Below, one piece after another: positions 25,191 through 34,642 of a stretch of DNA of 64,000 bases. The translations under genes were made by a program, and so were the position numbers. The stretch is from Muribaculaceae bacterium (GTDB lineage Bacteria > Bacteroidota > Bacteroidia > Bacteroidales > Muribaculaceae). The notes beneath the pieces were generated by a model. It was not told where the DNA came from and made no database searches. It saw nothing but the letters and a program-made list of their open reading frames with translations. The first letter of the stretch is position 1; each line of letters starts with the position of its first letter. The stretch is taken from the NCBI GenBank assembly GCA_017462345.1, contig JAFTRI010000026.1:51133-115132 (forward strand). Direction: 5' to 3'.

Positions 25191-27380
25191 CTATTTTAAA
25201 TTGCGGTTAAAGAAGTCGAGCATCTTGGCATACACTACCGATCGGGCATTACCCCCATTGATGGAATGGTTCATATCTGGGAAAATGAACATGTCACAAA
25301 GCTTTCCATGAGCCTGTAACTCCGATACGTATTGGAGTGTGTTGGTGAAGTGAACGTTGTCATCGGCAGTCCCTGACATTAAAAGCAGTCGACAGTTCAT
25401 CTTTTCAACTAATTTTATAGGAGAACCGGCATTGTAACCGTCTTCGTTTTCCTGAGGAGTGAGCATATATCTTTCGGTGTAAACTGTGTCGTAGAATCTC
25501 CAATCGGTTACCGGTGCGATTGAAACGGCGGCAGCATACGGGCAGTTATCGCAGGATATAGCCATCAGGGTTTCATATCCGCCGTAACTCCATCCGTATA
25601 TGCCTATACGGTTTTTATCGACGTATGGTAATGATGCGGCATAATTGGCGGCAGCATGTTGATCGATGGTTTCGTAGTGACCTAATCGTTTATAAACGGT
25701 ATTCTTAAACTCACGTCCTCTTCCTCCTGTGCCTCTTCCATCGACACAAATTATGATGTATCCCTGTTGGGCAAAGTAATAGTCCCAATCCATCTCCCAC
25801 CGGTTCAATACTTCCTGTGAGCCGGGACCGCTATATTGCGACATTATCACCGGATAACGGTTGGAGGGGTTGAATCCGGTCGGTTTGATTATATATCCAT
25901 TGAGAGTTGTGCCGTCGTTGGTCAGTGTAAAGAATTCTTTGACTGGCAGTCCGGCATAAAGTGATGCGTATTTGTTGTTGTCCTCCAGCGTTCTTAGTCT
26001 CTTGTTTTTAGTGTCATATAAAGAATATTGCGGAGGGGTGGACACATTGCTGTAATTCAGGATATAATTATCGAGAGTAGGGGAGAATGTTGCCGATGCG
26101 CTTCCTCCTGGGGCTGAAAGGTCTGTACGTCTGCCTTTTGTATCAATGCTGCTCACTACACGATTTGTCGCACCCGAAACCGTTGACTGGAAATAGTGGG
26201 TTCCGTGACTATTGCATCCATAGTAATCGGTAACATCGTAATTCCCCGATGTTATCTGGGTTATAAGATTCCCTGAATAACTGTACCGGTACAGATGTTT
26301 ATAGCCTGAACGTTCTGATAACAGGATGAATGATTCGGTGTAATATTTTATTTTTTCGTATGTATCAGGAGATATCCATGCGTCTGATTCTTCGACATAC
26401 ATAGACTTGGCTACCGTTGATTTCGGGTTAACTGAATATATTTCAAGTCGTGTCTGTGCACGGTTAAGTGTTGCTACGGCAAGTCTGTCGGGAGAGCCGG
26501 CGTAGGAGATACGCGGAATATACTCTATACGTGCATCGGAAAATGTAATCTTTTTTGTCTTGCGTGTTTCCACATCATAGCTATGGACTGAAACGGTAGA
26601 GTTTTTCATCCCTGCTACCGGGTATTTGTAGGAGAACAGTCCCGGATATATCGCGTATTCATCTCTTGCGTCAGATGAACCGTGGTAGAGCGGGAATGTG
26701 AAAGAGGGTACGTCAGTTTCGTTGTATTTCAGGAAGCACAATGTGAGATTGTCCGGGGCCCATGCCATTGAAGATGTGGTGGAAAATTCTTCCTGATAGG
26801 TCCAGTCCGGAACTCCGTTGATTATTTTATTTAATTGTCCGTCTGTTGTTACCGGCAATTCTGTCTGATAATCGAGTTTCTTTAAATAAATGTTGTTATC
26901 AACAACGAATGCGACCATTCTTCCATCAGGGGAAAATAACGGGGCTTGCTGATATTCAGAGTTCTTGGACAGAGGCCTGAGAATGTTATGCTGTATTTCA
27001 TATACGTGATAGTCGGCAGCGAATGAGTGGCGATATATGGGCTTGTGTTTTTGGTAAACAAGCAGTTTTAAGCCGTCGGGACTTAATGAGAATCCTTTTA
27101 TCTCGTTAATTTTATTTTCGCGGGTTTTGGTGACATCAAGAACCGTCTCGATAATTTCACCGCTTTTGGTATCATGTCTGATAATGGATTTTCCGTCACT
27201 GCTCAGTAACAGATATGATAGCCCGTCAGGCATGTACACAAAATTCGCCGGAGACTCCGGACGGTTTCCCGGATACACATATTTCCCGAGTTCATCAACA
27301 ATTGCCTCTGTAGCGATTCCGGCATATAGTTGCATCGGTAGCATTGCTATCACGGAAACAATATATTTCAATAGCTTCAT
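25191..27380 (-). CDS. Dipeptidyl-peptidase IV (S9B prolyl oligopeptidase family)
   Basis: Releases X-Pro dipeptides from peptides in the periplasm or at the surface. The 729 residues comprise a signal peptide (MKLLKYIVSVIAMLPMQLYA), a beta-propeller (about 40-470, with the substrate-anchoring Glu region DWTYQEEFSTTSSMAW), and an alpha/beta hydrolase with nucleophile motif GWSYGGYETL, Asp in SGTADDNVHF and His in FPDMNHSI. Length and motif order match bacterial DPP IV. It lies 29 bp from the upstream coiled-coil gene and 7 bp before the next gene. Confidence 0.94.
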   Translation of the reverse strand: MKLLKYIVSVIAMLPMQLYAGIATEAIVDELGKYVYPGNRPESPANFVYMPDGLSYLLLSSDGKSIIRHDTKSGEIIETVLDVTKTRENKINEIKGFSLSPDGLKLLVYQKHKPIYRHSFAADYHVYEIQHNILRPLSKNSEYQQAPLFSPDGRMVAFVVDNNIYLKKLDYQTELPVTTDGQLNKIINGVPDWTYQEEFSTTSSMAWAPDNLTLCFLKYNETDVPSFTFPLYHGSSDARDEYAIYPGLFSYKYPVAGMKNSTVSVHSYDVETRKTKKITFSDARIEYIPRISYAGSPDRLAVATLNRAQTRLEIYSVNPKSTVAKSMYVEESDAWISPDTYEKIKYYTESFILLSERSGYKHLYRYSYSGNLITQITSGNYDVTDYYGCNSHGTHYFQSTVSGATNRVVSSIDTKGRRTDLSAPGGSASATFSPTLDNYILNYSNVSTPPQYSLYDTKNKRLRTLEDNNKYASLYAGLPVKEFFTLTNDGTTLNGYIIKPTGFNPSNRYPVIMSQYSGPGSQEVLNRWEMDWDYYFAQQGYIIICVDGRGTGGRGREFKNTVYKRLGHYETIDQHAAANYAASLPYVDKNRIGIYGWSYGGYETLMAISCDNCPYAAAVSIAPVTDWRFYDTVYTERYMLTPQENEDGYNAGSPIKLVEKMNCRLLLMSGTADDNVHFTNTLQYVSELQAHGKLCDMFIFPDMNHSINGGNARSVVYAKMLDFFNRNLK

Positions 27381-27409
27381 TTATCCTGTATTTTGAATTT
27401 ATGAGAAAC

Positions 27410-29020
27410 TTACCATAATGACATTTGGGCTTCATTTTCAGGGGTACTCTTACGTACAGGAGCCTGATATCCGAAGTCATTCTCGCTTGTCGGTGATGAC
27501 GGTCGGGTCGGAGTCCCGGGAGGTGGTACGGCAACAAGCCAGTCGGTATCATCGAGAGATTCGTCAATTGCCGAGATTTTTACTTGCCTTTTTTTCTTTG
27601 GCGGTTTTTCTGCGGTTTGTGTGGGCGTGGGGTTATTGGTCGCTGCTCCGGCTGTCTTGTTTTTTAATTCGGCCGTAAGTTCATCTATGCGGCTTTTCAA
27701 TAGCCGTTCTGATTCAGCCTGGCTGTACAAGTTCTTTTCGATTGTTTTTTTCAGGGATATGGTTTCCTCTTCAAGCTGTGCTATACGTTCAACTTGAACT
27801 TTTGATTCTTCGGTGAGTTCAGAGATGCGGTTGTCTTTTTTGCGCTTTATTTCCTCGAAACGTGTCAGTTGTTCCTGTATCTCATCCACCGCCTGTAGGG
27901 TTGAACGTGCTTCGTCAAGTTCTTCCTGTGATGATTGCAGTTCCTGGTTGGCAAGTGATATTTTTTCTTGTAGTTGCTCAATTTGAACCAATGCCGACGA
28001 ATGTTCGGTGTTGAGTGTTTCCAATGTCACATTCTTTTCTTCGAGTTCACGTATAGCCTTGGATGCTTTTGCATTAAGGTCATTTATCATTGTGTCGGCT
28101 ATCTGCTCCTTGGTTTTGAGTTGTTCTATTGCTTCTTGCAGTTTCTTGTTTTCATCGGAAATCTCCTCTATTTGCCTGTTGAGGGATTCAATTGTTCCGG
28201 CGTTGTCGTTAGTGGTGTTATCTCCGGTCTCTAATTGTGCCAGATTTTCCCGAAGTGTGGCAATTTCCCTGTCTTTGTCAGCAATTGATGCGTTTGCTGT
28301 ATCGATAAGAGCCTGTAACTCGTTAGCCTTATCAGTGTCGCGCGCTTCTTTCAGTCGAGCTTGAAGCGTTGCAATTTCTTGACGCATCTCTTCAAGGTCT
28401 CCATCTTTGACGGTTGAGACTTTTAGCTTGTTGATAAGACTTTTATTTTCAAGATCATACTGCTCTTTTTCGGCTTCAAGCTTGTTTATCTGGTTTTCAA
28501 GATCGTGAACACGGTCGGATAGTGCGCGTTTCTGACGTTCGGCACTTAACTGTTGACGCTGCCAGTCGGCACGATTTTCCTCGGCATGGCGATGTTGTTC
28601 TCTAAGCTGTTTTATCTCGTCCTGTATTTTTTTGCGTTCGCTTTCCCACATAGAAGCACCACGCTGGCGTGCGTCGTTTCCGACTTTATCAATATAGGCC
28701 TTTAGTGACTCATCGAGTGAATCATAAATGTATTTCCTTTGGGCTTCGACATCGACACACGTTTTGATGAAATCGGGCAGTGACTGATTGAATATGGATA
28801 TTACGCTGTCAAATATTTCATGTTTGAATTTTGTATCCTGTGTGCTGTTCTGGGGTTCGGTATTCTCGATATGTATTTCTTCTTCCGGAGTATTCTGCTG
28901 ATATAGATTTCCGGGTTCGGATGAGGGTTTATGAACGGTAGCATCGATGCCTTCATCGATGTAATCATCTTCAGTATCGGAGAATCCGAATGCTCGTTTA
29001 ACACTTCCAAAGAATGACAT
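27410..29020 (-). CDS. Coiled-coil protein of unknown function
   Basis: The 536-residue cytoplasmic protein has an acidic, low-complexity N-terminus (MSFFGSVKRAFGFSDTEDDY), a helical block to about residue 140, a coiled coil from about 145 to 440 rich in Glu/Gln/Lys heptads, and a Pro/Thr-rich basic tail (TAEKPPKKKRQVKISAID) with a second short linear segment at the end. It resembles SMC/ATPase-like filament proteins only in composition. It sits 29 bp downstream of the receiver/ATP-grasp gene, which suggests a shared signalling or structural task. Confidence 0.8.
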   Translation of the reverse strand: MSFFGSVKRAFGFSDTEDDYIDEGIDATVHKPSSEPGNLYQQNTPEEEIHIENTEPQNSTQDTKFKHEIFDSVISIFNQSLPDFIKTCVDVEAQRKYIYDSLDESLKAYIDKVGNDARQRGASMWESERKKIQDEIKQLREQHRHAEENRADWQRQQLSAERQKRALSDRVHDLENQINKLEAEKEQYDLENKSLINKLKVSTVKDGDLEEMRQEIATLQARLKEARDTDKANELQALIDTANASIADKDREIATLRENLAQLETGDNTTNDNAGTIESLNRQIEEISDENKKLQEAIEQLKTKEQIADTMINDLNAKASKAIRELEEKNVTLETLNTEHSSALVQIEQLQEKISLANQELQSSQEELDEARSTLQAVDEIQEQLTRFEEIKRKKDNRISELTEESKVQVERIAQLEEETISLKKTIEKNLYSQAESERLLKSRIDELTAELKNKTAGAATNNPTPTQTAEKPPKKKRQVKISAIDESLDDTDWLVAVPPPGTPTRPSSPTSENDFGYQAPVRKSTPENEAQMSLW

Positions 29021-29049
29021 CTAATGTTTTAATTTTGTTTAATCGGTTA

Positions 29050-32007
29050 TTAATCGGGTTTCGCTACTACTCCAATTCCTTTGCGCCCGTTTATACCGAT
29101 GGACAGAGGTTTGGAGAATTTAACTATTCTTACAAAATCGCTTTCATACACGGCCGGCCGGCTGTTAAGGAAGTCGATGTCGTATATGCCGTTATGTGAC
29201 GACTGGTCAATGGTAAAATATCCCACTCCAAATGAGGTGAGGTTCTGGAAAAAGTGTGTCCCTTGGCTCGGCTCGATGCGGTAGTTGCTGAGTGACGACT
29301 CAACAATGAGTTTGGCCGATGATATATGCGGCCATTTGACCGGAATGCCCAAGGCCGTATCACTCGACCCCCAGCGTCCGGGCCCGATAAGGATATAACT
29401 TTCTCCTTCTGCTGTAAAGTTACGATTTATTTTTTCAATTTCGCGTGCAATCAATGAATTATTTGATGAAGAGAAATTCTCGGGACGTATGTAGACTATC
29501 GTGTTGACGTTGTCGATATTCCCATGCCCAAGCGCGGTGTTGCTACGCAGCAGTACTTTGTCGTCGGGGATTGACAGGATGCTTTCATCAACGAGATCTT
29601 TGCGGTCGATGATGGGACGTATCTGAAGCCAATATAATTTACCTTTATTCTCTCCGTTTGTTTCCACTATTCCTGCAAATTCAATTTCAATCGGGCGTGC
29701 CATCTCTGACTGTCCTTTGGTGAGCATAAAATCGACGGCATCGGCAAGAGGGAATACTTTATGCTGGAGGATATTGGCAAATGTGACAACCCGGCGACCG
29801 TCACCGTATTCGCTGTCTCTTATAACTTGGTCATGATAATCAAAAGTTGACACCATATATCTTAATCCACCACTCATGGCTGCATCCTGTACTTTAATTT
29901 TGGAGATATTGAAACTGTCGTCGACACTGAAATTGTCGGCCATGTTGTTCATGTCGATAGCATACATGCGGGTCTGTGTATCTCTCAATGCAAGGTCAAG
30001 TGTGGATGTTTGCAATACTTTGTCGGGATGGCGGGGAGAGAATCGCAGGCTCAGTCCTCCGTCTACAATGTATTTACCCAAGCCCACGGCAACTTCGGCA
30101 ACTCCGTCCTCAGGCTGTTCGTCATTGATGGGGTAGTAGTTAAGGGAACGGCCTACTCCTGAAAAAGACGGGTAATAGTAACCATCGACCTCCTTGCCGA
30201 CTACTTCTTGGATGATAACTGCCATTTTTTCCTGATCGATGACATTGCTTGTCGCTGTCATGTAGGCTTTGCTGTCGGCATAGAATACTGAGGCATACAC
30301 ACCTTTAATTGCGTCACTTAACATCCGTAACATCTCATAACGGTCGTTAACGTGAGGTATCATGTAGGTTGAATATATGCCGGCAAATGGTTGGTAGTGT
30401 GAGTCTTCAAGCAGACTTGAACTACGTATGGCAAGTGGCTTGTCCACAACTTCAAACAGAGCGAAAAAATCTTCAATGAGTCTCTCTGGTAATCTTGCTT
30501 GCAGGAAACTATGGAGGATTTTTTCATCGGGAGCATCACTCAATGCCAGCGGATACAGATTGTTCGTTGTCATGAACTCATCAAAAATGTCGGTACACAG
30601 TACGACTGTACGTGGAATCATGATTGCTGCTCCGTCAAAGTTGTCGCACACCGGATTCTTTTTTATTATGGAGTCGATGAATGCAAGTCCGCGCCCTTTA
30701 CCTCCGAGTGAGCCCTGACCTATACGGGCAAAATTGGAGTAGTGGTCAAACCGGTCTTTGCGGAACACGGCAACAACCCCGCGGTTTTTCATCTTGCGGT
30801 ATTTCACTATCAGGTCAAAGAAAAGCTGACGTACCGCAGGTGCTTCTTCCAGAGAATGAAAACGGTGCATCTTTACCACTTCGGCGATAGGGAACATTGC
30901 ACGGGAATATAACCATCGCGATATATCATTGGTTGATGCGTGATGAAAAAGGGCTCCGGCAGGGATGTCGAATATGCAGTTCTGCATGTCTTTAAGCGAC
31001 TTGATGCGTATAATTTCCTCTCCGGTATCAGGGTCATGCATTACAAAATCCCCAAAACCGAAATTGGACATTATAGCATCACCGAGGTCAACGGGAAGTT
31101 TCTTAGAATTTTTATCAAGAAATATACCGCCGAATGCCTTTACTTTTTCGGCGTTTTCCACTTCTGATGACTCTATTATAATGGGCAGGTATGGATCATG
31201 TCCTTTGAAATATGTAGCTAATTTTAATCCTGCCTGAGGGTCTTTGACTCCTTTTCGCATGAAAGAGACATCGCTGATAACACCGAGCATGTTTTTCCCG
31301 TATTTTTCATAGAGTTCAACTGCCTCTTCATAATCACGGGCAAGCATCACTTTGGGACGCCCACGCATACGCAACATCTGTTCATGTTCATTCAGTGCCT
31401 CGGTTGAAAATTCTTTGGATTGTTTCAGTAGAAATTTGTAGACATGAGGAAGTACTGAAGAATAGAATCTTACCGAGTCCTCCACCAGGAGTATCATCTG
31501 TACTCCCACGTCGTTGATGTCGTTGTCGGCATTCATCTTATCCTCAAGCAGCTTGATTATAGCAAGCAGCAGATCCACGTTTCCGAGCCAGCTGAATACG
31601 TAGTCGATACCAGTAAAATCTTCTTTGGACAATCGTCGAGAAACTTCCTTGGAGAATGGGGTGAGAACAATAATAGGAATGTCGGGATAGCTGGCTTTTA
31701 TTTCTCGCGCTCCGGTGAAAGTCTCGCTGATGTCAACACCGGGCATGGCTATAATCAGGTCGTAATGTTTTATTGCCAATGCATTCAATGCTTCGCTGAC
31801 ATGATTGACTTGTGTAACGCGTGGGGGTGAACTGAGGTTCAGTGACACGTATTCGAAGTATAGTTGTTCCTCGACACGTCCGTCTTCCTCCATCATAAAT
31901 GCATCGTAGGGTGATGCGATCAGGAGTACATTGAATATGCGTTTCTGCATAAGATTCTGAAACGCAGTATCTTTTAGATACAATTGGCTAAGTGAATCCT
32001 CGTTCAT
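29050..32007 (-). CDS. PEP/pyruvate-binding (PPDK_N-type ATP-grasp) protein with two receiver-like domains
   Basis: The 985-residue protein starts with a degenerate receiver-like domain (about 25-150). A second receiver (about 165-310) has the usual phosphorylation residues: acidic pair in ILLVEDS, acceptor Asp in GVISDVSF, Ser in IIIESS and Lys in FLDKNS. The C-terminal half is the ATP-binding domain of PEP synthase/PPDK (GQGSLGGKGRGLAFI, LAIRSSSLLEDSHYQPFAGI, WLQIRPI). The swivelling phosphohistidine domain and PEP barrel of true PEP synthase are absent. It is therefore more likely a regulatory phosphotransferase than a gluconeogenic enzyme (inference). A strong promoter precedes it. Confidence 0.85.
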   Translation of the reverse strand: MNEDSLSQLYLKDTAFQNLMQKRIFNVLLIASPYDAFMMEEDGRVEEQLYFEYVSLNLSSPPRVTQVNHVSEALNALAIKHYDLIIAMPGVDISETFTGAREIKASYPDIPIIVLTPFSKEVSRRLSKEDFTGIDYVFSWLGNVDLLLAIIKLLEDKMNADNDINDVGVQMILLVEDSVRFYSSVLPHVYKFLLKQSKEFSTEALNEHEQMLRMRGRPKVMLARDYEEAVELYEKYGKNMLGVISDVSFMRKGVKDPQAGLKLATYFKGHDPYLPIIIESSEVENAEKVKAFGGIFLDKNSKKLPVDLGDAIMSNFGFGDFVMHDPDTGEEIIRIKSLKDMQNCIFDIPAGALFHHASTNDISRWLYSRAMFPIAEVVKMHRFHSLEEAPAVRQLFFDLIVKYRKMKNRGVVAVFRKDRFDHYSNFARIGQGSLGGKGRGLAFIDSIIKKNPVCDNFDGAAIMIPRTVVLCTDIFDEFMTTNNLYPLALSDAPDEKILHSFLQARLPERLIEDFFALFEVVDKPLAIRSSSLLEDSHYQPFAGIYSTYMIPHVNDRYEMLRMLSDAIKGVYASVFYADSKAYMTATSNVIDQEKMAVIIQEVVGKEVDGYYYPSFSGVGRSLNYYPINDEQPEDGVAEVAVGLGKYIVDGGLSLRFSPRHPDKVLQTSTLDLALRDTQTRMYAIDMNNMADNFSVDDSFNISKIKVQDAAMSGGLRYMVSTFDYHDQVIRDSEYGDGRRVVTFANILQHKVFPLADAVDFMLTKGQSEMARPIEIEFAGIVETNGENKGKLYWLQIRPIIDRKDLVDESILSIPDDKVLLRSNTALGHGNIDNVNTIVYIRPENFSSSNNSLIAREIEKINRNFTAEGESYILIGPGRWGSSDTALGIPVKWPHISSAKLIVESSLSNYRIEPSQGTHFFQNLTSFGVGYFTIDQSSHNGIYDIDFLNSRPAVYESDFVRIVKFSKPLSIGINGRKGIGVVAKPD

Positions 32008-32027
32008 TGTATTGCGGAAATAATATA

Positions 32028-32058
32028 CAAAAGTACTTATTTAATGCCGGTTGTACAA
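32028..32058 (-). promoter_or_regulatory. Promoter of the receiver/ATP-grasp to miaA gene run
   Basis: Minus strand TTG (32,056-32,058), 20-base spacer, TACTTTTG (32,028-32,035): full match to the Bacteroidetes consensus, about 21 bases upstream of the ATG at 32,007. Confidence 0.7.
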
Positions 32059-32087
32059 TGGTACATAAAGATTTTGCATAATTGTAA

Positions 32088-32118
32088 AAAATCCCGGACT
32101 CGTTTTGAATCCGGGATT
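32088..32118 (-). terminator. Terminator of the TolB-like/amidase operon
   Basis: Stem AATCCCGGA / TCCGGGATT followed on the minus strand by a T-rich run (ATTTTTTAC), located just past the amidase stop at 32,141. Confidence 0.85.
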
Positions 32119-32140
32119 GATGTAAAAGATAAGGTGAGAT

Positions 32141-34642
32141 TTATTTTACCAATACTTTGCTTGCTTTGTTGCCTTGAACGCGGATGTATATGCTGCCGGT
32201 TGCAGGTTTGTTTACCTTTATTCCCTGAAGGTTGTAGTATTCAGCCGGTGCGTTGTATTCAGCATTGATTTCTTCAATGCCCGATGAGGGTATTTCAATA
32301 TCCGAAATGCTTGCAGATTGTATTGCGGTTTCATCCCACTTGTTATATTCAAGACTATTGAAGATCAGTTCTCCGGACCATGCTTGGAACGGTACGCTGT
32401 CATCGTCTTCATCGGTCCATTCGTGTTTGATGAGGAAACTGTCAAAACGCCATTGGCTCATTTCGGTTGCTTCTCCAGTGAATGCCTGGAATGGGTCATT
32501 GGCCAGATCCCATGTGACTAATGTCCATCCGCGGAAATCGATAGTTGTAATAGGATCTGTGAATTTGAGCTCAGAAGCATTGATGCGTAACATCGCGGAT
32601 ACACCATTGTTTGAACCGTCTCCATATAGCCAGAATGAGAGGATATATTTGTTGTCTGAACGGTTGGCGTTAACTCCTGATTGAGTTGGAGTATATTCGC
32701 GGATTTGCCATATTCCGTCGGCAAAGTCCGGGTCAAATGAATAGGTCAGTTTGGCCGCACCGCTCACTGCCTTACTCGGTGTGATGTCTGTCGTTGTAAA
32801 AGAGTTGCCTTCATCGGTAAGACCTGAGGTGGAACCAGAACCGTTAGGAGCCCAGAAACCATCGGCACTGTCAAGTGCGAAGAGGACATTGGCTTCGGTC
32901 TTGGTGCGATATTCTGAAAGGAAGCGGAAACTGTAGTCTTCGGTGAGGTTTCCGGAAAGGTCGGGTATGCCGCCTTTAACTGTTACAAGGAAGCACTTGT
33001 CAAGGGGAAGATCTTCATTGAAGTAGAAATGAAGAACTGATGCGTCACGTATGACAGTGTGGGTCATTGTCCCTTCATAAACATTGTTGTCCTTATCGGT
33101 AACGGTGATAATATCGGTGTATTTGTCATCATTCCAATTGAGGGTTTCGCTGAACTCGATGCGGATGGGAGGACGTTGGGTATATACCGCAGTCGCATCA
33201 GCCGCCGGATAAGTGGAAACTACCATTGCAGGTGTCTCGTCAGGTTCAGCCATCGTGATGTTGAGAACATAGTCTCCTCCTGCCACTCCGTCACCGTCAC
33301 CATCAAGTAGTTGTTGTGTCTGGGAGTTCTTGGCAATATCTCCGCTGATGGTGATTTTGTAGGCCCAAAGCGGAAGAAGTTTTGATACGTCGAGGATAAG
33401 GGTGTAATCATTTTCCCATGATAATGACAGTTCTCCCTTGTTGTTGATGGATATTGCCTGTTCAACCGATTCCTTGTCCATGTTGCGGGAGAATGTGATT
33501 GTAATCGGATATACTGGTGACACATTTTCGGCGTCGGATATAGATATGCCGTCCACCTTTGCAGGAGCGTTATTGGTCATTTCCACGTTGGCTACGGTTA
33601 TAAAGTCGGCTGTTTCACCTTGTCCTCCTTCGAGTATGGTTACATTCTGAGTCACGGGATCAAATCCATCGGCGGAGAATGTGACTTCGTAGGTCTGTCC
33701 GGCTGTAAGCCCTTCAAAGAAATAGAAACCGTTGTGGATAAGGTTTTCGTTTTTTGTAAATCTATTGAAAACACTTTCCCATGTATCGGTTGTATAGGTT
33801 TTTCCGTCAACTGTTACTGTGACGCCATTGATGGGAACCTGATTTTCAGAATTGGTGATGACACCGGCAAGCATTGTTTGCGCAGGGACATCCATTCCGT
33901 GGAATTTCAGTAGGGACTGGAATGCCGCAAGGGCCTCGATGCGCTTGTACTCATTGTTGATGTTGAGCTGCTGCTGTGCTGCGATTGTGTGATAACCGCC
34001 TTCGCTAAGAAGAGATGCCATGTTCGACTCGCGGTTAACCGAGAGATAGGGATATTGGTTGGCATGTGTGGTCTGTCCGGGATAGTAGTAGCAACGGTCG
34101 TAATAGTTACCTCGTGTACCGGTACAGGCAAATTTTTTCATTGCATTGGTCAGGTTAGGGTTGAGGATTTCACCGTAGGCTTTCCCTCCGTTAGGAGTTT
34201 TCTCAACTTCGACACCGTCCTTCATCCATCCTCCGAATAAGGTGACAGTGGTATTGTTGTTCCCTGAAGCATCGGAGTGAATTGAGTAGTAAAAATCAGC
34301 CCCCCAGGCGTTTGCCATATCTGAACGTTCGCCAAGGTCGACAGTTGTATTGGCGTCCTCACGGCAAAGCATGAGGTTATCAGCAGGCATGTCGGTATAT
34401 GTTGTGAGATATTCCTTGATTGTCAGTGCTATACTAAGGGTCTTTTCTGCTTCGGAATAACCCCATAAACCCTGATTCTCTGTGCCTGAGTGTCCGGGAT
34501 CAAGGAATAGTTTCCAGTCACCCCATCCGGTAACGCTTGGAGACGTTGTTTCCTGAGCAAAAGCCGGTACAGCCATAGCGCAGAGAGCTATCGCAAAAGT
34601 ACCTTTTCTTATCTTGGTTGCAAAATTTTTCATATCAGTCAT
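32141..34642 (-). CDS. Secreted N-acetylmuramoyl-L-alanine amidase with Ig-like modules and T9SS sorting domain
   Basis: Cleaves the bond between MurNAc and the stem peptide. The 833 residues comprise a signal peptide, an Amidase_3 zinc domain (about 38-265: LFLDPGHSGTENQG, YSIHSDASG, ESNMASLLSEGGYH), a carboxypeptidase-regulatory-like module (about 275-345), two Ig-like/Big-type modules (about 370-590), a galactose-binding-like module (about 610-790) and a C-terminal sorting motif (AEYYNLQGIKVNKP to KVLVK). The ATG at 34,642 overlaps the stop of the upstream gene (TAATG); an ATG three codons on (34,633) is equally possible. Export through the SprA pore is inferred from the tail. Confidence 0.9.
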   Translation of the reverse strand: MTDMKNFATKIRKGTFAIALCAMAVPAFAQETTSPSVTGWGDWKLFLDPGHSGTENQGLWGYSEAEKTLSIALTIKEYLTTYTDMPADNLMLCREDANTTVDLGERSDMANAWGADFYYSIHSDASGNNNTTVTLFGGWMKDGVEVEKTPNGGKAYGEILNPNLTNAMKKFACTGTRGNYYDRCYYYPGQTTHANQYPYLSVNRESNMASLLSEGGYHTIAAQQQLNINNEYKRIEALAAFQSLLKFHGMDVPAQTMLAGVITNSENQVPINGVTVTVDGKTYTTDTWESVFNRFTKNENLIHNGFYFFEGLTAGQTYEVTFSADGFDPVTQNVTILEGGQGETADFITVANVEMTNNAPAKVDGISISDAENVSPVYPITITFSRNMDKESVEQAISINNKGELSLSWENDYTLILDVSKLLPLWAYKITISGDIAKNSQTQQLLDGDGDGVAGGDYVLNITMAEPDETPAMVVSTYPAADATAVYTQRPPIRIEFSETLNWNDDKYTDIITVTDKDNNVYEGTMTHTVIRDASVLHFYFNEDLPLDKCFLVTVKGGIPDLSGNLTEDYSFRFLSEYRTKTEANVLFALDSADGFWAPNGSGSTSGLTDEGNSFTTTDITPSKAVSGAAKLTYSFDPDFADGIWQIREYTPTQSGVNANRSDNKYILSFWLYGDGSNNGVSAMLRINASELKFTDPITTIDFRGWTLVTWDLANDPFQAFTGEATEMSQWRFDSFLIKHEWTDEDDDSVPFQAWSGELIFNSLEYNKWDETAIQSASISDIEIPSSGIEEINAEYNAPAEYYNLQGIKVNKPATGSIYIRVQGNKASKVLVK

